Made by a program: the position numbers and the translations under genes. Below, in pieces: positions 24,850-32,853 of a stretch of DNA of 64,000 nt (positions within the stretch are counted from its first letter, which is position 1; every line of letters begins with the position of its first letter). Source of the DNA: Acanthosepion esculentum (taxonomy: Eukaryota; Mollusca; Cephalopoda; Sepiida; Sepiidae); assembly GCA_964036315.1 (NCBI GenBank), contig OZ038507.1, forward strand, positions 60,801,502 through 60,865,501, given 5' to 3'. Below the pieces are notes generated by a model. That model was not told the DNA's origin, did not search any database, and saw only the letters and a program-made list of their open reading frames with translations.

Positions 24850-24852
<3 letters not shown>
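24375..24852. other. Gene-free stretch, nothing recognised
   Basis: AT-rich sequence between the satellite and a TA microsatellite. A plus-strand open frame at 24711-24914 ends in the microsatellite and has no recognisable domain. Confidence 0.4.

Positions 24853-24902
<50 letters not shown>
24853..24902. repeat. (TA)n microsatellite
   Basis: About 25 TA repeats. Confidence 0.95.
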
Positions 24903-24905
<3 letters not shown>

Positions 24906-24949
24906 AGATCATAAAAAAAGTATTGATGTTAATTTTATTCTAAAAATGT

Positions 24950-25310
24950 ATACAGCTGCTATCACACCGGGTCAGGGTGGGGCTGAGAACAACAGCAATT
25001 AAGAGGTGGTATGTGTGTTTGTGTTATAATTTTATTGTTTGTTTATCGACATATCAACACATTCATGGATCATTTAAAGCGGAAATTTAACTTTCTTGGT
25101 CATTTGAAGTAATGAAAACATGATATATGATATTCTACTTTCACAATTAAATACATGGCAGATGTTACTCAGCTTTTGTGCATACAAATATTTGCGTGGG
25201 TAGGATTACACAATTTTATGGCTACAACTACACATACAGCGTATTGTTGGTAATTCTACAATAAAATGTATTGCTGACCATTTTACTATAAATGTGTATT
25301 GTTGGTAATT
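24950..25310 (-). repeat. Fragment of the 27-bp-minisatellite element family
   Basis: Contains, on the minus strand, the flank GCTGTTGTTCTCAG...CCACCCTGACCCGGTGTGATAGCAGCTG, comparable with 38210-38260 and 40730-40780. Near 25240-25310 there are two to three copies of the ACCAACAATAC / TTTTATTGTAGAATTACC unit in reverse orientation. The central part is not recognised. Confidence 0.5.
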
Positions 25311-25324
25311 GTATCTATGTACCC

Positions 25325-25344
25325 ATCTATCTCATCCTGTTCAC

Positions 25345-25406
<62 letters not shown>

Positions 25407-25561
25407 ATGAGTCTGTTCATATCTATATATGTATCTATTTTTATTCCTATATAACAATATGTATCTATTTCAATATGTTCATATCTATGTACCTATCTAT
25501 CTCAGTCTGTTCATATGTATCTACCTTAGTCTGTTCTAAAAAAGTATACAGCTTCATAGTC

Positions 25562-25598
<37 letters not shown>

Positions 25599-25671
25599 AT
25601 TATTATATAATAATATGCATCTGTCTATTTCAGTCTGTTCATATCTATGTACCTCAGTCTGTTTCTTTCTT

Positions 25672-25706
<35 letters not shown>

Positions 25707-25853
25707 GAGACTGTTTATATCTATCTATCTATCTATCTATCTTTATTATTATATAACAATTTGCATATGTCTATTTCTGTATGTTCATATCTATCACAAT
25801 CTATTCAAATATATCTATTTCAGTCTGTTCATATCTATCAATCTCAGTCTGTT

Positions 25854-25930
<77 letters not shown>

Positions 25931-25973
25931 TTTGTCCATATCTATCTATCTATCTATCTATCTATTTTATCCA

Positions 25974-26022
<49 letters not shown>

Positions 26023-26033
26023 CAGCCTGTTCA

Positions 26034-26086
<53 letters not shown>

Positions 26087-26104
26087 GAGTCTGTTTATAT
26101 CTAT
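25325..26104. repeat. Compound (ATCT)n microsatellite with CAGTCTGTTCATATCTATC interruptions
   Basis: ATCT runs alternate with a linker related to CAGTCTGTTCATATCTATC, at least ten times, so this is a minisatellite built on a tetranucleotide repeat. It is comparable in design to 5579-6121, whose linker differs. The long YLSI open frames are artefacts. Confidence 0.93.
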
Positions 26105-26598
26105 CCATTGTAAATCATGTTTCTCGACTTTTTCAAGTAGCTCTTTGTGCTTTCATTTTGACACTTCCAACAATGCAATTCTGCAGCAAATGCAAATCTC
26201 TCAAAAATGAACGACTGCATCGGAGTAAAGAGAATGGACTGAGGTCTGCTTAACGCTGGTTAATCACTGCTAGTAAACAAGTATGTGTATGCATGTATGT
26301 CACACAGTACATAGATTGCTGTCTACCCCCGACCCGTGTTCCGTGTCATCATCTGACTCATTTTACACCTGTTTCTGCCTTCATGCGTGTCAATACATTA
26401 ACGCTCTTGTTGTTTAGAAATGTTATTTTCGGTGCTGCATTAGGTCAAAGTATGGCCAACATAGTGAGAATCAAATTGGCTATTAATGGTTTGCGAGATG
26501 TGCTTACTCGATGTTTCTTCTCGGTGAAGTAAACACGTAACTTCCATGTGTCTATTCTATAAATAATTTCATGGCAGTTATTATAATGACCACTCTAC
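26105..26598. other. Gene-free stretch, nothing recognised
   Basis: No coding region or repeat identified. The plus-strand open frame at 26293-26532 has no recognisable domain. Confidence 0.4.
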
Positions 26599-26758
26599 CT
26601 TGGTTCCACGACTGTATGAATGCAAACGTAATACTAGATTGGCTATTAGGTCTCGCTAGATATAACGCTAAGTTCCATTCTAATAGACTTCCCGTTCTCT
26701 TACCAGTCCAATAACCCCTTGCCTGTTACGATTATTATTGCTTTGCATATTTTTAAAT

Positions 26759-26760
<2 letters not shown>
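26599..26760 (+). mobile_element. LINE 3' tail fragment, truncated
   Basis: Reads VPRLYECKRNTRLAIRSR, the same segment as LPHEFKCTTRLAIRSH at 30290-30350. It ends in TA-rich sequence. Confidence 0.5.

Positions 26761-26824
<64 letters not shown>
26761..26824. repeat. (TA)n microsatellite
   Basis: About 32 TA repeats adjoining the left end of a mariner derivative. Confidence 0.95.
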
Positions 26825-26829
<5 letters not shown>

Positions 26830-27408
26830 TGGGGCTGGTATTTAAGGACAGATTTTATGGATTAGTAAAACACTTGCTGAACAAATGAATATAATTATAT
26901 TTGATTACAAACAAGTAAACATGAAATTTAGCTATTATTTAATTTTATTCAATAAAACCACTACTAGCATCAATAATTGCATCTACACGAGGTCGAAATC
27001 GACTGCAAGTTCTGATTAATTGGTCCTTATTTATGTCAGACATTACTCGAACTATTGCAGCTTTAAGGGACTCTTTGGTGTTATGAGGCTCTTTATTAAC
27101 CTCCTTCTCAACAACGCTCCACACATAATAGTCTAGTGGGCTGATATCTGGAGAGTTAGGAGGCCAAATGTTGGGTGTGATGTCGTCGTACAAATGGTCA
27201 ACCATCCATTCTTGCAACTCTGAAGAAACGTGCAATATCCGAATCGCTATGATCAGCCTTTGATGCCACAATGACAGCATGCCTTTTCATTTCATTTGTC
27301 AGCATAGGGTTTGCCATTCTTGATTTCTGAAAAATAAAAGCATTAGGAGTTAGTGGGAAGCAGTATTAATCTTAAATCAGTATGTCCTCAAATACCAGCC
27401 GCACCCTG
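26825..27408 (-). mobile_element. Internally deleted mariner-type transposon, 584 bp
   Basis: Inverted ends about 27 bp: right (minus-strand 5') end CAGGGTGCGGCTGGTATTTG then AGGACAT; left end TATGGTGGGGCTGGTATTTA then AGGACAG. TA flanks are at 26823-26824 and 27409-27410. It carries only the two ends of a transposase gene, so it could have moved only with a transposase supplied by a full-length relative. Confidence 0.85.
26945..27317 (-). pseudogene. mariner/Tc1-type transposase, N- and C-terminal ends fused by deletion
   Basis: On the minus strand, ATG at 27317 opens MANPMLTNEMKRHAVIVASK and continues ADHSDSDIARFFRVA, the start of an N-terminal HTH. After about 37 residues the sequence jumps, in another frame, to LQEWMVDHLYDDITPNIWPP and NSPDISPLDYYVWSVVEKE. 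The latter is the block with the third catalytic acidic residue (PP.SPD..PLDYYVW) and is followed by a typical C-terminus ending ASSGFIE at 26945. The middle, with two catalytic Asp residues, is gone. The PLDYYVW form points to a mariner-like DDxD group rather than classical Tc1. Confidence 0.85.
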
Positions 27409-27410
27409 TA

Positions 27411-27559
27411 TCTGTATATGCGTTTATAACATTGAGTGATAAGCTAATTCTATAAACAACAGCCACCTGCACTAATGCAAAGCTCTTCAGTAAAATGAAT
27501 GGAGCACTTTGGCTGGTTGGCATTTGTTTACATTTGTAAAAACAATACGCTAGATTTAG
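27411..27559. other. Spacer, nothing recognised
   Basis: No coding region; possibly the outer part of a repeat hosting the mariner insertion. Confidence 0.35.
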
Positions 27560-27692
27560 TTGTGTAACTCTACCGAGTGAAGATAGCTCTGGCTGACACC
27601 AAATTAGTTGTATTTCAATCCTGGCTTGAGGCATTCGGAAGTCTAGTCGCACTGAGGAGCTGTGATACAGCGAAACAGTACTGTCTGTGAAT

Positions 27693-27695
<3 letters not shown>
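27560..27695 (+). mobile_element. tRNA-derived SINE with 3' hammerhead ribozyme (copy B)
   Basis: tRNA-like head about 27570-27630 with B-box-like ATTTCAATCCTGGCT. Next comes a linker with GAAGTCTAG, then the hammerhead at 27647-27690 and GAATGAC, immediately followed by (TA)n. Total length before the TA tail is only about 135 bp. Copies C and D lie 200-600 bp downstream in the same orientation. Confidence 0.75.
27647..27690 (+). ncRNA. Candidate minimal type I hammerhead ribozyme with intact core
   Basis: Parts in order: stem I 5' TCGCA (27647-27651); core CTGAGGA (CUGANGA consensus with N7=G); stem II GCTG-TGATA-CAGC, extendable to five pairs as GCTGT-GAT-ACAGC; GAA (27672-27674); stem III ACAG-TA-CTGT; C17 at 27685 after GT, a GUC triplet; stem I 3' TGTGA (27686-27690), giving five pairs including one G-U. 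All conserved hammerhead core nucleotides are present. The very short stem III is typical of retroelement hammerheads (Penelope-like elements, retrozymes), which usually cleave best as dimers or tandem transcripts. Structure was drawn by eye. Confidence 0.8.

Positions 27696-27744
<49 letters not shown>
27696..27744. repeat. (TA)n tail of SINE copy B
   Basis: About 24 TA repeats directly after the SINE 3' end. Confidence 0.95.
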
Positions 27745-27748
<4 letters not shown>

Positions 27749-27892
27749 TTTGTTGAGCTCTCTAGGGGAAAAGGTGGTTTAAAAAAAAACAGCGGCTCAT
27801 ACTGCTATTAAGCATTACCCTTCAAGTAAAATGGAATTGAGTTCCATGAGCTGCTAGCGTATTTCGTATAGAGAAAGACGTTAAAATTCCCT
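27745..27892 (-). other. Spacer with possible LINE-tail remnant
   Basis: On the minus strand ASSSWNSIPFYLKGNA weakly resembles the LWNSLP segment of the LINE tails. Too short to be sure. Confidence 0.3.
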
Positions 27893-28031
27893 TCCTTCCA
27901 TGCCGTGATCTCACGGATGGTAAGAGATCTGACTGATGTCAAATCAGTCGGGTTTCGATCCCGGCTTGAAGCAATCGGACTTCCAGCCACATTGAGGAGC
28001 TGTGATACAGCGAAACAGTCTGTATGTGGAT

Positions 28032-28034
<3 letters not shown>
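27893..28034 (+). mobile_element. tRNA-derived SINE with hammerhead (copy C)
   Basis: The best preserved tRNA-like head: an A-box-like region (GGATGGTAAGAGATCTG), an anticodon-type stem CTGA...TCAG, and a B box GGGTTTCGATCCCGG. The linker GAAGCAATCGGACTTCCA, the hammerhead segment 27986-28029 and GATGAC follow, then (TA)n. Confidence 0.8.
27986..28029 (+). ncRNA. Hammerhead ribozyme with C3-to-T change (SINE copy C)
   Basis: Stem I CCACA/TGTGG is five perfect pairs. The core reads TTGAGGA, so C3 is replaced by T. Stem II GCTG-TGATA-CAGC is perfect, then GAA, stem III ACA-GTC-TGT, and A at the cleavage position (GUA triplet). Compared with copy B, the fifth stem I pair is C-G instead of T-A, a change that keeps pairing. 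C3 normally pairs with G8 in the active site, so activity should be reduced. Confidence 0.7.

Positions 28035-28077
<43 letters not shown>
28035..28077. repeat. (TA)n tail of SINE copy C
   Basis: About 21 TA repeats. Confidence 0.95.
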
Positions 28078-28080
<3 letters not shown>

Positions 28081-28082
28081 CC

Positions 28083-28226
28083 TTCATCCCTGCCAACGGC
28101 TTAGGGGTAGATTCTCCGACTGACGCCTATTCAACCAGGTTTCAATCCTAGCTAGAGGCAACCGGATGTCTCGCCACACTGATGAGCTGTGATACAGCGA
28201 AACAATCTGTTTGTTACTAATGTAAT
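28083..28226 (+). mobile_element. tRNA-derived SINE with hammerhead (copy D)
   Basis: Head with B-box-like AGGTTTCAATCCTAGC, linker AGGCAACCGGATGTCTC, then the hammerhead segment. Unlike copies A-C there is no (TA)n after it; the sequence continues TACTAATGTAATAC. Confidence 0.72.
28173..28217 (+). ncRNA. Hammerhead ribozyme with canonical CUGAUGA core but weakened stem I (SINE copy D)
   Basis: GCCACA (28173-28178), core CTGATGA (28179-28185), stem II GCTG-TGATA-CAGC, GAA (28199-28201), stem III ACA-ATC-TGT, T at the cleavage position 28211, then TGTTAC. Only three stem I pairs remain (ACA/TGT), because the 3' strand has lost the GTGG end seen in copy C. Confidence 0.7.
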
Positions 28227-28236
28227 ACTCTTCGTT

Positions 28237-28560
28237 AAAACGTGGAGTAGTGGATAGTGGCTCGGATTCGGGAATGGGAGAGCCGAGTTCGAATTCCAGT
28301 CGAATCCATTATATTCACTTACGTGCTAATACCCCTGGGAAAGATATTAATCCTCTTCTTCCCCCTCCAGCTATGGGTAAATAGCAGGACAAACTGGATT
28401 CTATAGCTCTGGATGGCAACTGGTCTAGGAAAAGGACAACTCTGAATTCAATACCTGCGGAGGGGCGTTTGGGGACCCTGTGGCATGTAGTGCACCAGGT
28501 CTCTGTATTCGGCCCTTCAAAAATTGTGGTTGGTTCTGCACAAAGCACTAGAATCAAATA
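28237..28560 (+). mobile_element. Second SINE family, tRNA-derived
   Basis: The tRNA-like head contains TAGTGGATAGTGGCTCGG (A-box region), the pair GGCTC/GAGCC around the anticodon position, and B box GAGTTCGAATTCC. The body (TCACTTACGTGCTAATACCC through CTAAATAGCAGGACA-like and CAACTGGTCTAGG) matches the reverse complement of about 49040-49230. It has no hammerhead motif and is a different family from the short SINEs just upstream. Confidence 0.75.
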
Positions 28561-29100
28561 ATATGTGCATGTGTCTGGCTGTCGGTTCCTAGGAACTGAG
28601 TTGCTTGACCCTCATACGCTGAATACGACGGGAGTGTCCATATGTATGTATGTATGTATATATGTATATATATATATATAATTATTTTCTTGGTGGTAGA
28701 AAATTTTATTATGGAAATAAAAATGGCAAGACGTGCTTTACTATTCATGATTAAAAGGAAAAGAGGAAAAAATATTGTTGCTATGCTATGTTGTGTGCGG
28801 GTTTCGCCCGCACACAACATAGCTGAAATCGAGGCAAGATATAAAAGCATGAGAAGCATGTGATGAAATAAAGGTGGAAAGATCAGATGGAAATCATGTC
28901 AAGCCCTAACAGGCAATCCCTCTGTTTACAGAGGGAGGGCTGCCTAGACCTGACATAGATCGTTTCCAGTACCTTTAGGTGTAACACAGAATGAGCATGA
29001 CAAAAGATGGAAAATAAGTCAATTCTGAAATTTGTGTCACAACTTGGATTGTTTATAAAGTGCTCAGCATTGACGGAGCCGCATGTGTTCCTGATATTGT
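28561..29100. other. Gene-free stretch with (TATG)n and two hairpins
   Basis: Contains (TATG)n/(TA)n at about 28640-28680, a near-perfect hairpin at 28785-28823 and a smaller hairpin (CCCTCTG-TTTA-CAGAGGG) near 28920. The lower end may be the 3' UTR of the Penelope-like element on the minus strand. No gene seen. Confidence 0.45.
28785..28823. other. Perfect 17-bp inverted repeat with 5-nt loop
   Basis: GCTATGTTGTGTGCGGG, loop TTTCG, CCCGCACACAACATAGC. GC-richer than its surroundings. No ribozyme core or tRNA feature beside it. It could be a relic of an inverted duplication. Confidence 0.85.
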
Positions 29101-30180
29101 CACCAGATTGGAACGTACCATTCCTAATTCTTCCGGTTAACGTGCTGGTTAATCCGTGCGTCTAACCGTAAGGTAGTTCTACCTATGTAGTCGGCTCCGC
29201 AACTACCTCCAAAATGGTATATTACATTATTAATATGGTGGGGAAGGAGAACGTCCTTACAAGTAAACACCCAAGGACACCTGGTAGAAAAGATTTTCTT
29301 TTCTGTGGCCGACTTGATAATATCCAAAGGGTACCCATTATTGGCTTAGAGTCTTAGTAATTGTTTGCAGCTCTTCATCTAGTTTGGATGCTGAGCAGAT
29401 CATCAAAGCTCTATGTGTAAGGGTACTAATAAGGTTTTCTTTGCGTTTGGTTGGGCAAAATGCATCCCATCGAATGTATAGTCCGGTAAAAGTTGATGTA
29501 ATGTAACCGGATGGTGTTTTGGTTACTAAAACATCTAAAAAAAGTTATAGTGGAATTAGTTTCAATTTCCATAGAGTACCTTAATGCCGGATGCATACCA
29601 TTAAGAAGTGAAAAGAAAATTTTTGCCTCCGTTATATTTTCAAATAGGCAAACAGTGTCATCAGCATATCGATGGTGCATTAGTGGTTTGGCAGTTTCAG
29701 AAAATAAACGATTTTCATAGAAACCAACAAAAATATGCGCCAAAGTAGGTCCCAGGGTTGAACCCATACAAACCCCGTCCATCTGTCTGTACATTGTTTT
29801 ATTGAAACTAAATTTAACAGACGCCACAACAAATGATAGTAACTCAACAAAAATGTATTCTGGTAGGAGGAGATATCCGGCTACGATATAGCAAATCTGT
29901 GCAGATATCTATTGCTTCTGAAATAGGGACACAGGTAAATAAGTTGTTGATATCGAACGAACACATAAATTTATTAGTCGAATTACAGTTTTGAATAGCT
30001 CTTGCAAAAGAAAAAAGAGTCTTTTATGCAATGACAAATGTAATATCCTAATAAAGCTTGTAATAGTGTGTCAATCCATTTGACAACCTTCTGTTGAGCT
30101 GAACCCACCATAGACAGAATTGGTCTAAGGAGAGCTCATTAGAACAATTAGAACCCTTCGATGAATGTTATGATTCTTGT
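29100..30180 (-). pseudogene. Penelope-like element: reverse transcriptase plus GIY-YIG endonuclease remnant
   Basis: Read on the minus strand from high to low coordinates. About 30140-30060 has PILSMVGSAQQKVVKWIDT, a PLE-conserved stretch. About 29990-29910 has FMCSFDINNLFTCVPISEAI (RT motif A, SFD..LFT..P). 29827-29426 has YRQMDGVCMGSTLGPTLAHI, then HHRYADDTVCLFENI (catalytic YADD where PLEs usually have YVDD), then a TFFRC block. 29327-29124 has NVIYHFGGSCGADYIGRTTL, the GIY-YIG endonuclease signature, then RLDARINQHV. The order RT then endonuclease is that of canonical PLEs. Stops and frame changes separate the blocks, so it is dead. Confidence 0.87.
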
Positions 30181-30199
30181 TTTTAAAAATTATAAGCTG

Positions 30200-30201
<2 letters not shown>

Positions 30202-30259
<58 letters not shown>
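30202..30259. repeat. (TA)n microsatellite
   Basis: About 28 TA repeats between the PLE remnant and a LINE tail. Confidence 0.95.
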
Positions 30260-30263
<4 letters not shown>

Positions 30264-30600
30264 TGTTTTAATGATCTCTTCTCCTTGGTATCTCTACCAC
30301 ATGAATTTAAGTGTACTACTAGATTGGCAATTAGGTCTCATTGCTTTAATGTTGAAATAGCTAGAACAGATAGTAAATGTTTTTTTCTCGCCTTCTATTT
30401 CTTTTCTCTTCAGGTTTTTTTGTTTACTTGTCACCCACGATCTTTAAATATTTAAATGGAACGTCAATCGCCAACTCCCGCCTTCCTGAAATCTGTTCTT
30501 TTATTGATCGTTCTCCTCTCTAAAATCTTATCATTCTCTTTCTTTCACAGTAACAACTTGCGTCTTGGGGGCTTTATTGCCTTGCTTGTAGTGCAATGAT
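30260..30600 (+). mobile_element. LINE 3' tail: single-copy relative of the 148-bp satellite
   Basis: The coding end reads LPHEFKCTTRLAIRSHCFNV. The 3' UTR follows, and about 30460-30600 aligns along its length with the reverse complement of the 148-bp satellite monomer: shared AT.TCAATCG, ATCTGTTCTTTTA.TG..C, a pyrimidine-rich middle, CAGTAAC..CTTGCGTCTTG and GGCTTTATTG. A short A-rich end follows near 30600. It is therefore the likely type of sequence from which the satellite arose. Confidence 0.75.
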
Positions 30601-31978
30601 TAAAAAGATCATGTCTTTTCTAGATCTATGCAATTTTTAACACTTTACCATGTTTTCTTTTAACGTTTTTAACCCTCTATTCACTCAAACCCGTTAAGTA
30701 GTTTAATCCATATCCCCCCCCCAACTTCTGCTTACGCATGTCCCCGTGAGTGTTAATTTCTCCAAGCGCTGTTTTCTTATCTTAAGTGTTCCGGCAACTT
30801 CAGCTTTTTCTTTCTCTTTGTAAGTCTGTATGATCTCACAAAATAAGTTGGCAATATGGTGCAATCCAAGAATTGATCCCTCAGTTACAAAATTTTTTTG
30901 TTATTCTCTTTAACTCCCAGTAACCTTGACGGCATTATCACTTTGATTGGCGTGAAATGATTTTTAAAAAGAAACGGAAAGCAACTGGCCGTAAATTGTG
31001 ATCAAGAAGGTGCAGTCGCAGTAGGCGACTGAAGAACGAACAATAGGTTATTTTTTTGTTATTTTTTCGGATGTAGAGGGCGTTGTCTCTTATGTACTGC
31101 GAAACCCCAGTGAGTTGGTGCAACATGAATCATGGCTGGCAATAATGGAACACGTGTCAAATCAATGAAACATTATGTAAACACAAATTTACGACGCACC
31201 GTCCAAGCACAACAGAAATATTTAAGACATTTTGTAATTACATCGAATTTATAAAAAGGCCTTCATGCATTTTTTTCTTGTTTATGTTCAACATTTCCTG
31301 AATAAAAAAAAGTTGATAAATAACACTCTATTCATCATTAAGTGATTATGGACTTTATTTATCAAGTTTAACACAATAATAGCTTACAGATGAGCAATCC
31401 GCTTATCTACATGTAGTGGAGTCTTCTGATGATAAAAAAAAAAAAAAATATGTGGGTAAATGAATGACAAAATTAAAAAAAAAAAAAGTAATCCATCACC
31501 CGTGTTTCGTCCTTCGGAAAAAGAATCCTTCAGATTAAATAATGTTTTTTTTTTTTATCGGTGAAATCAAACGCACACTCAACAAAATTACATTTCAAAC
31601 TAGTCACAACACATTACATTGCATCTAGACACATGGTTCTGTTTTTAATATTTCGGTCTCTCACGTGGTATGACGTCATGGAACCGCATCATGAACTTTC
31701 GAGCTGCGTCTGCTATTCCGCGACCGTTATCGCCGTTTAGCAATCTTCGATGTCAACGTAACAAAATATCATCTTCGATGGTGACTAGCTTTGTTTAAAT
31801 GTCCGTATAACCATTCTGAAGATTGCTCATGCGAGCTTAGATCAAGGACCAACTTAATAAAAAATATCCAAATGTTGAACAATTTTTGTTTTTATTTTCA
31901 CCTGAAATTAAAGCAAATATACGGAGTTTAGAACGGCTCATGATCAAACATAATAGACATTCATTGTTTGTTATATTT

Positions 31979-31983
<5 letters not shown>
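30601..31983. other. Gene-free stretch, nothing recognised
   Basis: No coding region with a recognisable domain. Poly-A/poly-T runs at about 31434-31450, 31476-31488 and 31544-31557. A CTGATGA at 31417 and a CTGAAGG...GAAAC order on the minus strand near 31505-31535 were checked as hammerhead cores and lack acceptable stems. Confidence 0.4.

Positions 31984-32026
<43 letters not shown>
31984..32026. repeat. (TA)n microsatellite
   Basis: About 21 TA repeats, on the outer left side of the foldback at 32060-32762. Confidence 0.95.
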
Positions 32027-32031
<5 letters not shown>

Positions 32032-32059
32032 AACATAATAAAATAGGCAGCATATATTT

Positions 32060-32759
32060 ACATTACAAAGAGTCAATCATACCTTGAATCAACCAGCAAT
32101 ATGAATGCGATTATCGGCGAAATCACTTCGCTAGTAGACATAAACATAAGCATTATACTACTGATAATCCTCTGAATGATGAGATCCTCATTAATAAATT
32201 TTAAATTTAGCGTCGCGGTTTGCACGCTCCAACACCATATAACCGTTAACAAATAGCTCATTCTTAAAATCATTCCCGAGGAAAAAAAACTACAAAGTAA
32301 GACATATCACTCTGTTACTTGAACTATCTACTTAGTTCATATTATATTAACTGAAAAACACTTCTAAAAAAATACGTGGATTTACCAAATTACAAAATAC
32401 ATAAAAAAATTCTCACTTTAAATATTTAAAATTTAGCGTTGCGATTTGCACGCTCTAACACCATATAACCGTTAACAAATAGCTCATTCTTAAAAACATC
32501 TTTCGGTTGGATAAACACATATAAATCGTCTCCCAGTTTTGATTCTGATGGATAATAAAGCCTGATGATGAATTGCGTGAAGCATTCGAAAGTACTAGCA
32601 GAAATAAAAAAAAATACACCATCCATTTTATTTATGAGGATCTCACCATTCAAAGGATTATCAGTAGTATAATGCTTATGTTTATGTCTACTAGCGAAGT
32701 GATTTCGCCAATAATCGCATTCATATTGCTGATTGATTCAAGGTATGATTGACTCTTTG

Positions 32760-32762
<3 letters not shown>
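32060..32762. repeat. Foldback / inverted duplication of an unidentified sequence
   Basis: Left arm about 32060-32190 is a close inverted copy of about 32636-32762. In addition, about 32215-32275 (minus) is a direct copy of 32430-32490 (minus); both encode KNELFVNGYMVLERANR. Both outer ends are next to TA microsatellites. On the minus strand 32653-32426 is open and reads SASTFECFTQFIIRLYYPSE..., with a pyrimidine tract and TAG just before it that could serve as a splice acceptor. I do not recognise the peptide; it may be a retroelement or a captured exon. Confidence 0.7.

Positions 32763-32817
<55 letters not shown>
32763..32817. repeat. (TA)n microsatellite
   Basis: About 27 TA repeats between the foldback and the PLE fragment. 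Confidence 0.95.
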
Positions 32818-32820
<3 letters not shown>

Positions 32821-32853
32821 GCATTTAGGCAGCAATCCTTCACTTATATGTTT

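Noticed and set aside
31400..31540. Further hammerhead candidates (CTGATGA at 31417; CTGAAGG...GAAAC on the minus strand near 31505-31535)
   Set aside because: The first is followed by poly-A with no stem II or GAAA. The second lacks A9 and a proper stem II directly next to the core.
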